A stretch of 64,000 nt of DNA, taken from positions 1 through 64,000 of the forward strand of contig JAFKGI010000014.1 in NCBI GenBank assembly GCA_017307785.1, read 5' to 3'. The notes under the pieces are model-generated. The model made no database searches. It was not told where the DNA came from and saw only the letters and a program-made list of their open reading frames with translations. The position numbers and the translations under genes are program-made. The first letter of the stretch is position 1. Every line of letters starts with the position of its first letter. Source of the DNA: Vulcanimicrobiota bacterium. GTDB lineage: Bacteria > Vulcanimicrobiota > Xenobia > Xenobiales > JADMJV01. Positions 24,948-33,688 of this stretch are shown here, in pieces.

Positions 24948-25406
24948 ATGAATAAACACCGAACACGACAGGGATTCTCCCTGTCGGAAGTGCTGATCTG
25001 CGTCGCAGTCGTCGCAATCGCTTTCTTAGGCACCTTTGCCTCACTGATCTCCTCGCAGCGGGCCGTCGGAGTCGGCCAGCGAATGTCGGTCGCTACTGGA
25101 TACTGCCGACAGATTTGCGAAATCGTTCGCGCGCGGGGATTGGCTTACTCAACCGGCACCGTGCCGGCCAGCGGTTCTGACCTGCAGACCGCCGCAGGGG
25201 TCACGAGCACCCCCATCAATCAGGGTTCCGCTTTCACGGCGCTGCCCGGGGACTCCAACTACACTCGCTCGATTAATACGGTTCGAGTCGCCAGTAGTGG
25301 CTTTGGCTACAACCTCTACCGGGTTACCGTGGCCGTCTATTGGAAAGAAGGAAAGCGCACCAACAAGGTGTCGATGGTCACCTTGGCCAGGGTGCCGCTC
25401 ACGTGA
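24948..25406 (+). CDS. type IV pilin-like protein, operon B (first)
   Basis: 152 aa. Leader MNKHRTRQG followed by FSLSEVLICVAVVAIAFLG: Gly at -1 and Glu at +5. The rest is a soluble domain with two cysteines in the first third (YCRQIC). It is the first gene of a three-gene operon (pilin-like, pilin-like, PilX-like) that repeats the organisation of operon A and part of operon C. GTGA overlap with the next gene. Confidence 0.82.
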   Translation: MNKHRTRQGFSLSEVLICVAVVAIAFLGTFASLISSQRAVGVGQRMSVATGYCRQICEIVRARGLAYSTGTVPASGSDLQTAAGVTSTPINQGSAFTALPGDSNYTRSINTVRVASSGFGYNLYRVTVAVYWKEGKRTNKVSMVTLARVPLT

Positions 25407-26065
25407 GAAAGAATCGAGGTATGACTCTGGCCGAACTGTTGGTCAGTTCCACGGTCTTCTCGCTGGTGACGGCCGGATTTGTGGTCAGTTACAAGAGCAG
25501 CTACAGCGCGTTTTCGCAGGGCAGCGAGAAAACCATGTCGATGCGTGCCCTGCGCGAGGCGGTGAACCGCATACAGCCCTTGATTTCCTCGGCTTGCCCG
25601 GTTTCCGCCAGTAGCAACGCCGTCTATGAGCCCGACTTCGTGGCTTCTCCCGGGACGACGTCCTCGCAGATACGCTTCACCACTCTCAAAGAGTATGCGG
25701 AAGTGAATATTCAGCGGTTGAGTTCGCCGACGATCCCTTTCAGCCCGATCAACTCGTCCCTCAGTCAGTATCAGGAGGCTCGCCTCTTTTTTGACAAAAC
25801 CGTGGACCCCAAGCGTCCGGGAGGACAATTCGGACGGGTCAAACTCGACCTTTCCACTCCTTCCAGTGTGGGGGACGACCTCATCGTGGCTCGGGATCTC
25901 TACGATTGCAGTTTCACCAATGTGGGTTCCAACACCATTGTGCTGAGGCTGGAAAGCCGCCGTTTCCTGAAGCGGAACATGGGCGCTCGCGACGTGCAGT
26001 CCTACTCCTTGGAGACCCGATTGTTCATTCCTTACTATTCCAATACCGCCGGTGGAGGTGGATAA
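25403..26065 (+). CDS. type IV pilin-like protein, operon B (second)
   Basis: 220 aa from the GTG at 25403, which overlaps the previous stop by 4 bp; the longer open frame upstream lies inside the previous gene. Leader VRKNRG then MTLAELLVSSTVF, with Gly at -1 and Glu at +5, and a membrane helix. The globular part is larger than in operon A's equivalent and rich in Ser and Thr. Ends directly at the next start. Confidence 0.8.
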   Translation: MRKNRGMTLAELLVSSTVFSLVTAGFVVSYKSSYSAFSQGSEKTMSMRALREAVNRIQPLISSACPVSASSNAVYEPDFVASPGTTSSQIRFTTLKEYAEVNIQRLSSPTIPFSPINSSLSQYQEARLFFDKTVDPKRPGGQFGRVKLDLSTPSSVGDDLIVARDLYDCSFTNVGSNTIVLRLESRRFLKRNMGARDVQSYSLETRLFIPYYSNTAGGGG

Positions 26066-28039
26066 ATGATGAAATTGAGACTTTCAGGGCGTCGCAAAGG
26101 CGTCGCTCTTATCCTTACGCTGTTTTTTATGATTTTGTTGTATGCCGTTGCCTCTTCCTATTATGTGATGATTCCGGCCGAAATGCGCAGCGCCGTGCGC
26201 TTGCAGGACGACGCGGAAGCCTTCTATGTAGCCGATTCGGGTATTTCGGACGCGCTCGCTCAAATGGAATATCAGGTCAATACCGATTCCAATAATTTCG
26301 AGAATTACACTCCAACCGGAACCTTCTGGGTTTCCTCGAACGGAGTAGCGCCCGTCACCGCCGCCACTCCCAATCCAAGCAGTCAGTTTTTGAATGCCGC
26401 GGACGCCCGCCAGTTGGTGGCCAACAAAACCTACGCCACCGCCGTCACCGCTCGCCTGAGCTACGAGGTGGTGCTGGAGCGTTGGGCGTTCAAGCAGGGC
26501 GGATTGCGCGTCCCGGATGCCTACCGTGTTGTCTCCCGGGCTGTCCGCGATCGCGGCACCAGCACCAGCCGTCTGCGTCGGACCGTGACCTCGTGGTGCA
26601 TTCAGAAGAACTTTGCCAACTATGCCTATTTCGTCGACCGCCTGCCCAGTGACATCTGGCTGGACCTCAACAGCTTTCGTATCGACGGGCCCTATCACAC
26701 CAACAACCGCGTTATGCTGAGTGCCCCCAGCAGTTGGAGTGACGCGGCCGGCTCTGCCTTTCGCAGCCAACTCTCCATGCCGCAGTCGATGGCCTACACC
26801 GACCCTAACCTGAACCGTGTGGTGGACGGGGTTCGCTGGAATAGTTACTCGGCCAACGGCCTTCCTTACAACCCCACTACCGGCGTCATCAATGGCGACC
26901 GCTACCAGCGCGTGATCGACGGCGGTGTGGAGCGGGTCCATCAGACGGCCGCGCCGATTCAGCTGCCTTCTGATTCTGGGCGCCTGGAGTCGGCCGCTTT
27001 CGGCAGCACGGTCTCGGGAACTCTCGCCTATACGGCCTCGACCAGTGCTTTCGGAACGGCCAGTTCCGTCAACCTGCATGTCCCCACCGCCAGTTCCGGC
27101 GCCACCTATCCGGCGATGGGAGCTGGACTCTACTTTCAGGGTAACCTGGACCAGGTGACGCTTTCCGCTCCCACGGCCGGCAATGGCAACGCCATTGCCT
27201 CTGACGACAACACCAATGCCGTCATGAGCGTTACACAGGGTAGTTACACCACCAACATCACCAGCGTCTATGAAACCTTGAGCGTGCCCTCAGGAGCCTT
27301 GATCAACGGTAGCACCAGTCCGACCTCTGGTGCCACCACCCTTCGGTTCAGCGACAACAATGTGGGCTACACCGTGGTTCGGGACGGCACCAGCAACCGC
27401 TATCGCATTTATCAAGGTGTGGGTAACGGGGCCATCTACGTGGACGGCAACATCAACGGCATTCGCGGAGTCAATCGCGGACGCAAGACCATCGCGACCG
27501 CCACCGATTCCGGCTCCTCGACCGCCAATGACAAAAAGATCTGGATCAACGGGCCGATTACGCGCGCCGACACCCCCGTCATCGACCCGGCCACGGGTCG
27601 AAGCACGGGAACCGCTCCCACCGGGGTGCGCGACCAGATCGGCCTGGTGAGCTACGCCGTTCGCATGAAGCGAGATGACGTCACCAATCCTTTCGTTCCG
27701 TCACGCAGCGGCTCTTCCGCTACCGCTCCCGTGCTGCTTTATGCCGCTATCTTCGCGGGTCGCGGAGGAGACCCCAACGCCACTTCCAACTCGGCCGGCG
27801 GCGGAATGGGCACGGATAACTATGACTCCGGAACCGGCGGCCACTTCAGTCTTTTCGGCAGCCTGACCGAGGGCACTCGCCAGGTCAAAGGCACCTTTGG
27901 AGGCAACAACGGCGGCACCGGATACTCCTATGAGTATCACTACGACACCAACTTCAGCGCGACCGCTCCTCCTTTCTTTCCGGGTACCTCCGGCTTCCGC
28001 ATGGCTTCCTGGACCGAAGATGCCGTGCGTCAGGAGTAA
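26066..28039 (+). CDS. large PilX/GspK-like pilus-associated protein, operon B
   Basis: 657 aa. N-terminal SGRRKGVALILTLFFMILL is a prepilin-like helix without +5 Glu, and AFYVADSGISDALAQ is the PilX-type motif. The remaining 600 residues are Ser/Thr/Asn/Gly-rich, with many short strands, and look like an exposed adhesin-like or beta-helical domain. That makes it the most likely tip protein of a pilus-like fibre made by operon B. It starts right after the preceding gene. No signal other than the prepilin leader is present. Exact role is inference. Confidence 0.75.
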   Translation: MMKLRLSGRRKGVALILTLFFMILLYAVASSYYVMIPAEMRSAVRLQDDAEAFYVADSGISDALAQMEYQVNTDSNNFENYTPTGTFWVSSNGVAPVTAATPNPSSQFLNAADARQLVANKTYATAVTARLSYEVVLERWAFKQGGLRVPDAYRVVSRAVRDRGTSTSRLRRTVTSWCIQKNFANYAYFVDRLPSDIWLDLNSFRIDGPYHTNNRVMLSAPSSWSDAAGSAFRSQLSMPQSMAYTDPNLNRVVDGVRWNSYSANGLPYNPTTGVINGDRYQRVIDGGVERVHQTAAPIQLPSDSGRLESAAFGSTVSGTLAYTASTSAFGTASSVNLHVPTASSGATYPAMGAGLYFQGNLDQVTLSAPTAGNGNAIASDDNTNAVMSVTQGSYTTNITSVYETLSVPSGALINGSTSPTSGATTLRFSDNNVGYTVVRDGTSNRYRIYQGVGNGAIYVDGNINGIRGVNRGRKTIATATDSGSSTANDKKIWINGPITRADTPVIDPATGRSTGTAPTGVRDQIGLVSYAVRMKRDDVTNPFVPSRSGSSATAPVLLYAAIFAGRGGDPNATSNSAGGGMGTDNYDSGTGGHFSLFGSLTEGTRQVKGTFGGNNGGTGYSYEYHYDTNFSATAPPFFPGTSGFRMASWTEDAVRQE

Positions 28040-28069
28040 GGCGGAGTATTTGCCGGCTATCACGGCCTG

Positions 28070-28738
28070 GTGCAGCAGTTCCCCTGCAGCGAGGCGCTCG
28101 GGAGCTTTCTGCGCCAGCATCTATCCACTTTTCTGGTCGACCTGCTGGAGGCCGAGAGTTGTCGTCTGATCGCCCTCGGTTGCGCCACCTGCCGCAACGG
28201 CTACCAGCAGGAACAGCAGTTGCGGCTGGCTTGCGGGGCTCTGAGTTTGCGCAGGCCTCGACTGCGGGGGGCGCAGCAGGCCCCCGGGGAGTTTCTCAAG
28301 CTGATGCGCTCACGCAAGAGCTTCCATCACGTGCCCTACCTGTTTCTGTCAGGCCTGGCTCGGCGCGAGATGGGGGAGTTGCGCACCTATTTGCAGGTCG
28401 ACCCCGATCTCTGGCGCAGCGCCGAGGAGCCGTTCTGGCCGCGTTTGGATGGCTGGCGGGCGGCCAATCTGAGTTCTCTGGTGCAGCATTGTCTGGTCCT
28501 GGAGCGACTTGATTTTGGGCCGGACCACCCTCAGTTGCTGGTCGCTCTGACGATTGACCGCGAGGGGACGGCACAGGTGCTGGATGCCCGACCCGGCGAC
28601 GCTGCTTCCAGTCGGGAGTGGTCCGAGCTTTGTCACAGTCTCAAAGAGCGTGCTCTGCCCGCGCCGATTCTGGTCAAAGGAGCGGCCGAAGTGGCACGCT
28701 CCCATTGGCCTCAGGCCACCCCCTTGGAGGTTTCTTAG
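28070..28738 (+). pseudogene. IS256/mutator-type transposase fragment, truncated and lacking a catalytic Asp
   Basis: 222 codons. The order of motifs is that of IS256-family transposases: CRNGY near residue 42 and then LSLRRPRLR (compare RNGY, then L-x-x-P-R-x-R), LFLSGLARREM (compare the MY-x-x-G-V-S-T-R helix), VALTIDREGTAQVLDARPGDAAS (here read in two parts; compare G-x-x-x-V-L-G-x-x-x-G-x-x-E-S) and LKERALPAPILVKG where active enzymes have an Asp before Gly. The last third with the third acidic residue is missing. The reading frame is open and its codon use is normal, so it may be a domesticated remnant. Inverted repeats were not found. Confidence 0.6.
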
Positions 28739-28757
28739 AAGGGGTGTCCAGTGGACA

Positions 28758-28789
28758 GGCCGCCCCTTCAGGAGTCCGCAGGGGCGGCC
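28758..28789. repeat. perfect 10-bp inverted repeat
   Basis: GGCCGCCCCT (28758-28767) pairs with AGGGGCGGCC (28780-28789). A second dyad, TGTCCA-G-TGGACA, precedes it at 28745-28757. No T tract follows on either strand, so a classical terminator is not indicated; attenuation or an element end is possible. The 160-bp gap 28739-28898 holds nothing else that I see except a GTTACAAAC motif at 28845. Confidence 0.6.
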
Positions 28790-28898
28790 GAAGAGCATGA
28801 GGCATGAAATGGCTTGGAATCGAGAGTCTTGAGGTCTTCGAGTGGTTACAAACCGCGAACCAACTGGGCAGCAGGAGGCTTGTCGAAGCTGACGGCCG

Positions 28899-29522
28899 AT
28901 GATTAGTATCGTTCTGGTCGAAGATCACGCCGTGGTGCGCGCCGGGCTGAGAGAATTGCTGGAGAAGCGAGCCGATTTCCAGGTGGTAGGCGAGGCCGGC
29001 ACGCTGACGGAGGCGCGCCGACTGCTGCCTACGCTGGCTCACGACGTCACCATTTTAGATTTGGACCTGCCGGATGGGCAGGCCGAACACTTCCTGACGC
29101 GGTTGCGCGGCCGCGGCTCGCAGGCCGTGCTCATCCTTTCGATGCATATCGACCCGAAACGGGTGCGTGACTGTCTGGACGCGGGAGCCCGAGGTTACCT
29201 GGTCAAGTCGGCCACTCCCGAGGAGTTCTACGCCGCCATTACGGCCGTGCACGCCGGTAGTCTGTATCTGCACCGAGACGTGTCTTACTCGGCTTCGGAT
29301 CTGTATGCACGGGTGCATACTTCGCTTTTGACGGATCGGGAGCGCAAGGTGCTGACGGCCATCGCGGAGGGGCAGACCAATGAGGCGATCGCAAAGATGC
29401 TGGGGATCTCGGTCAGTCGTCTCAAGTCTCACATTCGCAGCCTGTTCTCGCGCTTTGGGGTGAATGACCGGATTAGCTTGATTCGCGACGCCTCGGCCAA
29501 GGGCTTTATCGAAGCCCCCTGA
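28899..29522 (+). CDS. NarL/LuxR-type response regulator
   Basis: 207 aa. Receiver domain (residues 1-120) with Glu8/Asp9, phosphoacceptor Asp54 (ILDLDLP), Ser in ILSMHI and Lys in LVKSA; then a LuxR-type helix-turn-helix from residue 140 (LTDRERKVLTAIAEG, TNEAIAKMLGIS, SHIRSLFSRFGV). It acts as a transcription regulator that is active when phosphorylated. No kinase gene is adjacent. The last 17 bp overlap the end of the convergent membrane gene. An AGGAGG motif at 28873 is too far upstream to be its ribosome binding site. Confidence 0.92.
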   Translation: MISIVLVEDHAVVRAGLRELLEKRADFQVVGEAGTLTEARRLLPTLAHDVTILDLDLPDGQAEHFLTRLRGRGSQAVLILSMHIDPKRVRDCLDAGARGYLVKSATPEEFYAAITAVHAGSLYLHRDVSYSASDLYARVHTSLLTDRERKVLTAIAEGQTNEAIAKMLGISVSRLKSHIRSLFSRFGVNDRISLIRDASAKGFIEAP

Positions 29523-30033
29523 GGGGTTTGGGGCGAATCGATAGATCCTGAGGAGATTCTCGGCTATCCAGGCGGTCGACACGGAAGCCGATGCGGCTGC
29601 TGGCTCCCTGGTCGGCGCGGGTCCAGCTTTCCCCCATCAGGAAGGATTCATCCAGAGTCCGCTTGGGATAGCCTTCGAGATAAAGGGTCCGACCGTCGTC
29701 GAGCAGGCCGCTGACCTGGAATCCATCCCCCCTCGCGTTTCCGCGCAGCCGGCCCCTGTGCAGGATCACCTTTCCCCTAAGCTGATAGCTGACTTCGCAG
29801 TCGCCGCTGAGCCGGACTCCGTTCTGTATCAGCGTGAGCACCAATTGAAATTTCTCATAGCTGAACTCGTTGCCGATGCGACCCCGGTAGTGTCCGGCCA
29901 CCTGGCAGTAAGGTCGATGCATCCAGTACGCGCAGGCGCCCGCAAACAGCAGGAGTAGCAGAGCCGGAAGCCGCCAGGGTAGGCGCTTGCTCCTGGGAAG
30001 GTCTTCCACCGTATACCCCTGGTACGACCCCAT
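29506..30033 (-). CDS. hypothetical protein with one membrane segment
   Basis: 175 aa. A single hydrophobic segment (LPALLLLLFAGACAYWM, near residues 22-38) after a short basic N-terminus suggests a type II inner-membrane protein with an outside domain of strands (HYRGRIGNEFSYEKFQLVLTL and VILHRGRLRGN, read in two parts). I recognise no family. It is single in its orientation, converging on the response regulator and diverging from the secreted protein at 30136. Confidence 0.6.
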   Translation of the reverse strand: MGSYQGYTVEDLPRSKRLPWRLPALLLLLFAGACAYWMHRPYCQVAGHYRGRIGNEFSYEKFQLVLTLIQNGVRLSGDCEVSYQLRGKVILHRGRLRGNARGDGFQVSGLLDDGRTLYLEGYPKRTLDESFLMGESWTRADQGASSRIGFRVDRLDSRESPQDLSIRPKPLRGLR

Positions 30034-30135
30034 AGGGTCAATTTCGCTCCGAAGCGGACTTTTGTCCTTTCGGCGAGAAAGGCAGGCCTCCTAAAATCGG
30101 AACATTCCAAATCGAACCACTCGGGGAGACAAACG

Positions 30136-30555
30136 ATGAATCGCAAAACTTTTCTGCTGGGCTGTCTGGCCCTGACCTTGGTGACGGGCTCGGCCAGCGC
30201 CGAGGTGCCCGGCGTGGACAAAGCCACCCTGGCCGGCCTGGATAAGCAGGTCGGCAAGGTCATGGACGGCTACAACGCCAACAACTGGAAGGCTTTCTAT
30301 GGGAGCGGTTGGGCCCAACAGACCAAGGCCATTCAGACCGAGCAGACTTTCACTACCCTCTACACCAATATGTATTTGAAGCAGTACGGCACCTTGAAGA
30401 GTCGTAAGATCAGCGAGTCGACCTCCAGCTTCGGGCCGATGAACGCAGTCTTGATGTACGACGCGGAGTTCTCCAAGAAGAAGGGCAAACTGGCCGTCAA
30501 CTGGTTCAAAGAGGGCGGCACCTGGAAGATTCAGCAGCTCCAGGTCGCTCCCTGA
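30136..30555 (+). CDS. secreted NTF2-like protein
   Basis: 139 aa with a typical signal peptide (MNRKTFLLGCLALTLVTGSASA). The mature part starts with an amphipathic helix (LDKQVGKVMDGYNANNWKAF), continues with a second helix and then four strands ending in WFKEGGTWKIQQLQV: the layout of SnoaL/DUF3887-type NTF2-like domains. Ligand unknown. GGGGAGA lies upstream of the start. It ends 3 bp before the first of the two paralogous membrane genes. Confidence 0.72.
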   Translation: MNRKTFLLGCLALTLVTGSASAEVPGVDKATLAGLDKQVGKVMDGYNANNWKAFYGSGWAQQTKAIQTEQTFTTLYTNMYLKQYGTLKSRKISESTSSFGPMNAVLMYDAEFSKKKGKLAVNWFKEGGTWKIQQLQVAP

Positions 30556-30558
30556 TTC

Positions 30559-31197
30559 ATGAAATTTTCAGGCCGCCGGCCCATGCTGGTAGGCATGAAA
30601 ATAGAGAACGTCAGCTACAAAGAGCCGGTGATTCAGCGCACTTTGCTCGGCAAGAAGCCGGCCAATCTCTTTAACGATTCGCCCACGGTGACGAGAGACT
30701 ACGTCAGCGTGGGCGAAACGTTTCCGGCTGGAGAGACGGCCAACGTCTGGGGCGACGTGCCCGACAAGAACGCCGACGGCAGCCCGCGCCTGCGCGAAGT
30801 CACGGCCAACCTGGATTTGAATCCCCGCAGTCCGCTCAAATACGGGCTGATCGCCGCCGGTATCGGCGCCGCTGTGGGAGCACTGACCGGCCTGGGCGTC
30901 GGGCCGGCCCTCGGACTTTCTCAGTTGGCGGGCGCCCTGACCGGCGGCGCGGGTCTGGCGGCACTGGCTGGGGGAGGCGCCGCCCTGGCCGTCCACGGTG
31001 ACCAGGTCAAGGTTGTCTGGACGCAGCACGACATCGTGGACCACAAGCTGGTCGGCTATCGTGAGTTCGTCGGACCCGGCGAGAAGAATGGACACCAGGG
31101 ATACTTCCATCGCTTCGTGCCCGATGTCCAGGCTACCGTGATCGGTTCTTACCAGACGCCGGCGGCCGTTCACTTCAAAGAAGAGGTGAAGCGATGA
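30559..31197 (+). CDS. paralogous glycine-rich membrane protein, copy 1
   Basis: 212 aa from the outer ATG; a second ATG at 30595 is almost as good, and neither has a strong ribosome site. A soluble N-terminal part (with TRDYVSVGETF) is followed by two adjacent Gly/Ala-rich hydrophobic segments (YGLIAAGIGAAVGALTGLG and AGLAALAGGGAALAV) and a C-terminal domain. The last 65 residues share LVGYREFVGPGEKNG, FVPDVQATVIGSY and AAVHFKEE with matching places in the next gene (LVGYWETVTPH, FSPDVRYWQVGSF, VVHFQES), so the two genes arose by duplication. I know no family for them. 4-bp overlap with the next gene. Confidence 0.68.
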   Translation: MKFSGRRPMLVGMKIENVSYKEPVIQRTLLGKKPANLFNDSPTVTRDYVSVGETFPAGETANVWGDVPDKNADGSPRLREVTANLDLNPRSPLKYGLIAAGIGAAVGALTGLGVGPALGLSQLAGALTGGAGLAALAGGGAALAVHGDQVKVVWTQHDIVDHKLVGYREFVGPGEKNGHQGYFHRFVPDVQATVIGSYQTPAAVHFKEEVKR

Positions 31198-31937
31198 AAG
31201 TCCATCGTTTCGTCGAGCGGATCTTCGAGCCCCGTCCTAAGCCGGTGGACGAAAAGGTGACCTATGAAGAGGCCGCCCTGCAGAGCAAATATCTGGGCTC
31301 CATTCCTCACGACTACTGGTCGCCCTTTGGCTTCGGCAGCGGCTACACCTCGGCCAAAGGCGGTCTGGCTAGCGGCTCTCCCATTTATCGCGACACCCCC
31401 ATCTATGAGCCGGACGGTAAGCCACGCCTGGACGTGGTCGACCGCCATATCAAAGCCAACGCTTATTCGGTGCCGCTGTTCGGTGCGCTGGGGGCGGCGG
31501 GGGGCGGAGGCCTGGGATATGGATTGGGTCTGGCGCTGGCGCATTTTACCGGCCTGCCCCCGGGGCTAACGGCCGGTCTCAGCGCGGGAGTGGGGGCTAG
31601 CGCCGGCGGCATCGGTCTGGCCGGCTACGCCGCCGGGGACCGTGTGCGTCTGGAATGGCGCGAGATGCCGGTCCGAGAGAAAGAGCTGGTGGGTTACTGG
31701 GAGACGGTTACGCCCCATTATGAGCAACGTTGCCACACCACCACCGACAGCGACGGTAAATCCAAGACCGAGTGCGAAACCGTGCAGAACGGCTGGAACC
31801 ATTCCTTTTCTCCCGACGTGCGTTACTGGCAGGTGGGCAGCTTTGACGGTCCGCAGGTGGTGCATTTCCAAGAGAGTTCGGGAGAATGGAAGCCTACCGT
31901 CCAGGGTAAAGAGGAGACCGACAAGCCCCGAGATTAA
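31194..31937 (+). CDS. paralogous glycine-rich membrane protein, copy 2
   Basis: 247 aa, starting in ATGA overlap with copy 1. Same plan: soluble N-terminus, hydrophobic hairpin (VPLFGALGAAGGGGLGYGLG and LTAGLSAGVGASAGGIGLAG) and a C-terminal domain that here carries an extra insertion with two cysteines (RCHTTTDSDGKSKTEC). The DRVRLEW and VGYWE stretches align with QVKVVW and VGYRE of copy 1. It lies 5 bp before the ClC gene; a joint operon is likely. A membrane accessory to that transporter is possible, but nothing in the sequence proves it. Confidence 0.68.
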   Translation: MKVHRFVERIFEPRPKPVDEKVTYEEAALQSKYLGSIPHDYWSPFGFGSGYTSAKGGLASGSPIYRDTPIYEPDGKPRLDVVDRHIKANAYSVPLFGALGAAGGGGLGYGLGLALAHFTGLPPGLTAGLSAGVGASAGGIGLAGYAAGDRVRLEWREMPVREKELVGYWETVTPHYEQRCHTTTDSDGKSKTECETVQNGWNHSFSPDVRYWQVGSFDGPQVVHFQESSGEWKPTVQGKEETDKPRD

Positions 31938-31942
31938 CGCCT

Positions 31943-33688
31943 ATGCCCCGTAAGAAAAGAGAAAACCTGGAATCGATCGCCCTGCGCTCGCGCTGGTGGG
32001 TTCGGCACGACCTGAACTTTGCCCATCTCCACGGTTTTTTGCTGTGGGCCGGCTTGATCGGCTTCGGTGGTGCCGTCGTAACGGTCTGGTTTCGCGAGGC
32101 GATGCAGTGGGTGGCCTTCCTGTTAACCGGCAAGACCGGACGTTTCTCGGTCATTTCCGCCTCGCTGGCTCCCTGGCACCGAATGCTGATTCCCACCATC
32201 GGCGGGCTGCTGGCCGGACTGATCCTGCAATACGGTATGAACTGGGCCCGGGGACGGCGCACCACCGACTACATGGAGGCAGTGACCCTGGGCGACGGCT
32301 TCATCAGCGTGCGTGCCAGTCTGGTCAAAAGCGCATCTTCCCTGCTGACGATCGGTTCCGGCGGCTCGATCGGTCGTGAAGGCGCCATGGTTCAGTTGGC
32401 GGCCATGCTGGGCTCCTCGCTTGGACGCATCCTGCGATTTCCCGCTCCCACGCGGCGCCAACTGGTTGCCTGCGGCGCGGCGGCCGGCATCGCCTCCGCC
32501 TACAATGCCCCGTTAGCGGCCGCAATCTTTGTGGCCGAAATCGTGCTGGACTCTTTCCAGCTGGAAAGCATTGCCCCGATTATCGTGTCTTCGGTGATTG
32601 CCAATGCGACCGTTCACGGTCTGATGGGCTATGAACCGGTTTACCAGATTCCGCAGTTGCAGGTCGGTGAAAGCTGGGAGCTGATTTTCTTTTTGCTGCT
32701 CGGCCTGCTGGCCGGGCACCTGGCGCCCACCTTCCTGTGGATGCTGGAGAAGAGCCAGAACCTCTACCAGCGTCGACCTTTGCCCATCTTTCTCCGACTC
32801 GGACTGGGTGGTCTGGCGGTAGGTATTATCTCCGTTCACTGCCCTCAGGTCTGGGGCAACGGCTACTCGGTGGTGAACTCGATTCTGCACAACCCCTGGA
32901 CCACGGCGGCCCTGTTGGACGTGCTGGTCAGCAAGATCCTGGCCACCAGTGCTATGGTCGGTTCCGGGGCGGTGGGCGGAGTTTTCACCCCCACGCTTTT
33001 CTGCGGGGCCGCTCTGGGGGCTTTGGTGGGGAGTTCGGTCCAGCAGGTCTTTCCTTGGATGGCCGATTCGAGCACCGCTTTCGCGGTGGTGGGAATGGGA
33101 GCTTTTCTCTCCGCCAGCACTCATGCTCCGCTGACCTCGATTCTGATGGTTTTCGAAATGACGCGCCAGTATGAGGTGGTCTTGCCGCTGATGCTGGCCA
33201 GCGTGGCGGCCCATTACGTCGCCAAGATGTATCGCCACGGCAAGTCGGTCTACGCTGAGTCTCTGACCGGTAAGCGTCTGGGTCGCGAACAGGCCATGCT
33301 ATTACCCTGGCAGGAACTGGCCCATCCTGTCGAGTCGGCGGTTCTCCCCGAAGCCGACATGGAAGTGATGCGCAACCGTCTGGCGGAGGTCTCCTTCAAC
33401 AATTTGCAGGTCGTCGACGCGGAGGGAATCTGGCGGGGGGTGGTGGGTCGCAAAGCGGTCGCGGCGGCCGCTCCCGAGGCCACGGCTGCTTCTTTGATGG
33501 ATGCTTTCTCTCGTTGTCTGCGCTCCAACATGAGTTTGGAGGAAGCCTTGCAGTTGGCCTCGGAGATTCCCAGCGAGAACTTGCCGTTGGTCGAACACAA
33601 CAGTCAGAAGCTGGTCGGCATGATTTCGAAGTCTGATTTGCTGCGAGCTCTGCAGAATCGTCTGCGGGCGCTGGCGCGAGGAGTGTAG
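31943..33688 (+). CDS. ClC-family chloride channel/antiporter with CBS domains
   Basis: 581 aa. About 10-12 membrane helices, with the ClC selectivity motifs GSGGSIGREG (gating Glu present; usual GREGP reads GREGA here), the NAPLAAAIFVAE helix and GAVGGVFTP. The C-terminal 140 residues carry two CBS-like modules (LAEVSFNNLQVVDAEGIWRG and ENLPLVEHNSQKLVGMISKSD, each read in parts), which bind nucleotides in related channels. The Glu suggests H+/Cl- exchange. The gene lies 5 bp after the paralogous membrane pair and abuts the phosphatase gene. A second ClC gene lies 3.3 kb downstream. Confidence 0.93.
   Translation: MPRKKRENLESIALRSRWWVRHDLNFAHLHGFLLWAGLIGFGGAVVTVWFREAMQWVAFLLTGKTGRFSVISASLAPWHRMLIPTIGGLLAGLILQYGMNWARGRRTTDYMEAVTLGDGFISVRASLVKSASSLLTIGSGGSIGREGAMVQLAAMLGSSLGRILRFPAPTRRQLVACGAAAGIASAYNAPLAAAIFVAEIVLDSFQLESIAPIIVSSVIANATVHGLMGYEPVYQIPQLQVGESWELIFFLLLGLLAGHLAPTFLWMLEKSQNLYQRRPLPIFLRLGLGGLAVGIISVHCPQVWGNGYSVVNSILHNPWTTAALLDVLVSKILATSAMVGSGAVGGVFTPTLFCGAALGALVGSSVQQVFPWMADSSTAFAVVGMGAFLSASTHAPLTSILMVFEMTRQYEVVLPLMLASVAAHYVAKMYRHGKSVYAESLTGKRLGREQAMLLPWQELAHPVESAVLPEADMEVMRNRLAEVSFNNLQVVDAEGIWRGVVGRKAVAAAAPEATAASLMDAFSRCLRSNMSLEEALQLASEIPSENLPLVEHNSQKLVGMISKSDLLRALQNRLRALARGV

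Noticed and set aside
28758..28789. Perfect hairpin as a terminator after the transposase-like gene
   Set aside because: No T tract on either strand; kept only as an inverted repeat.
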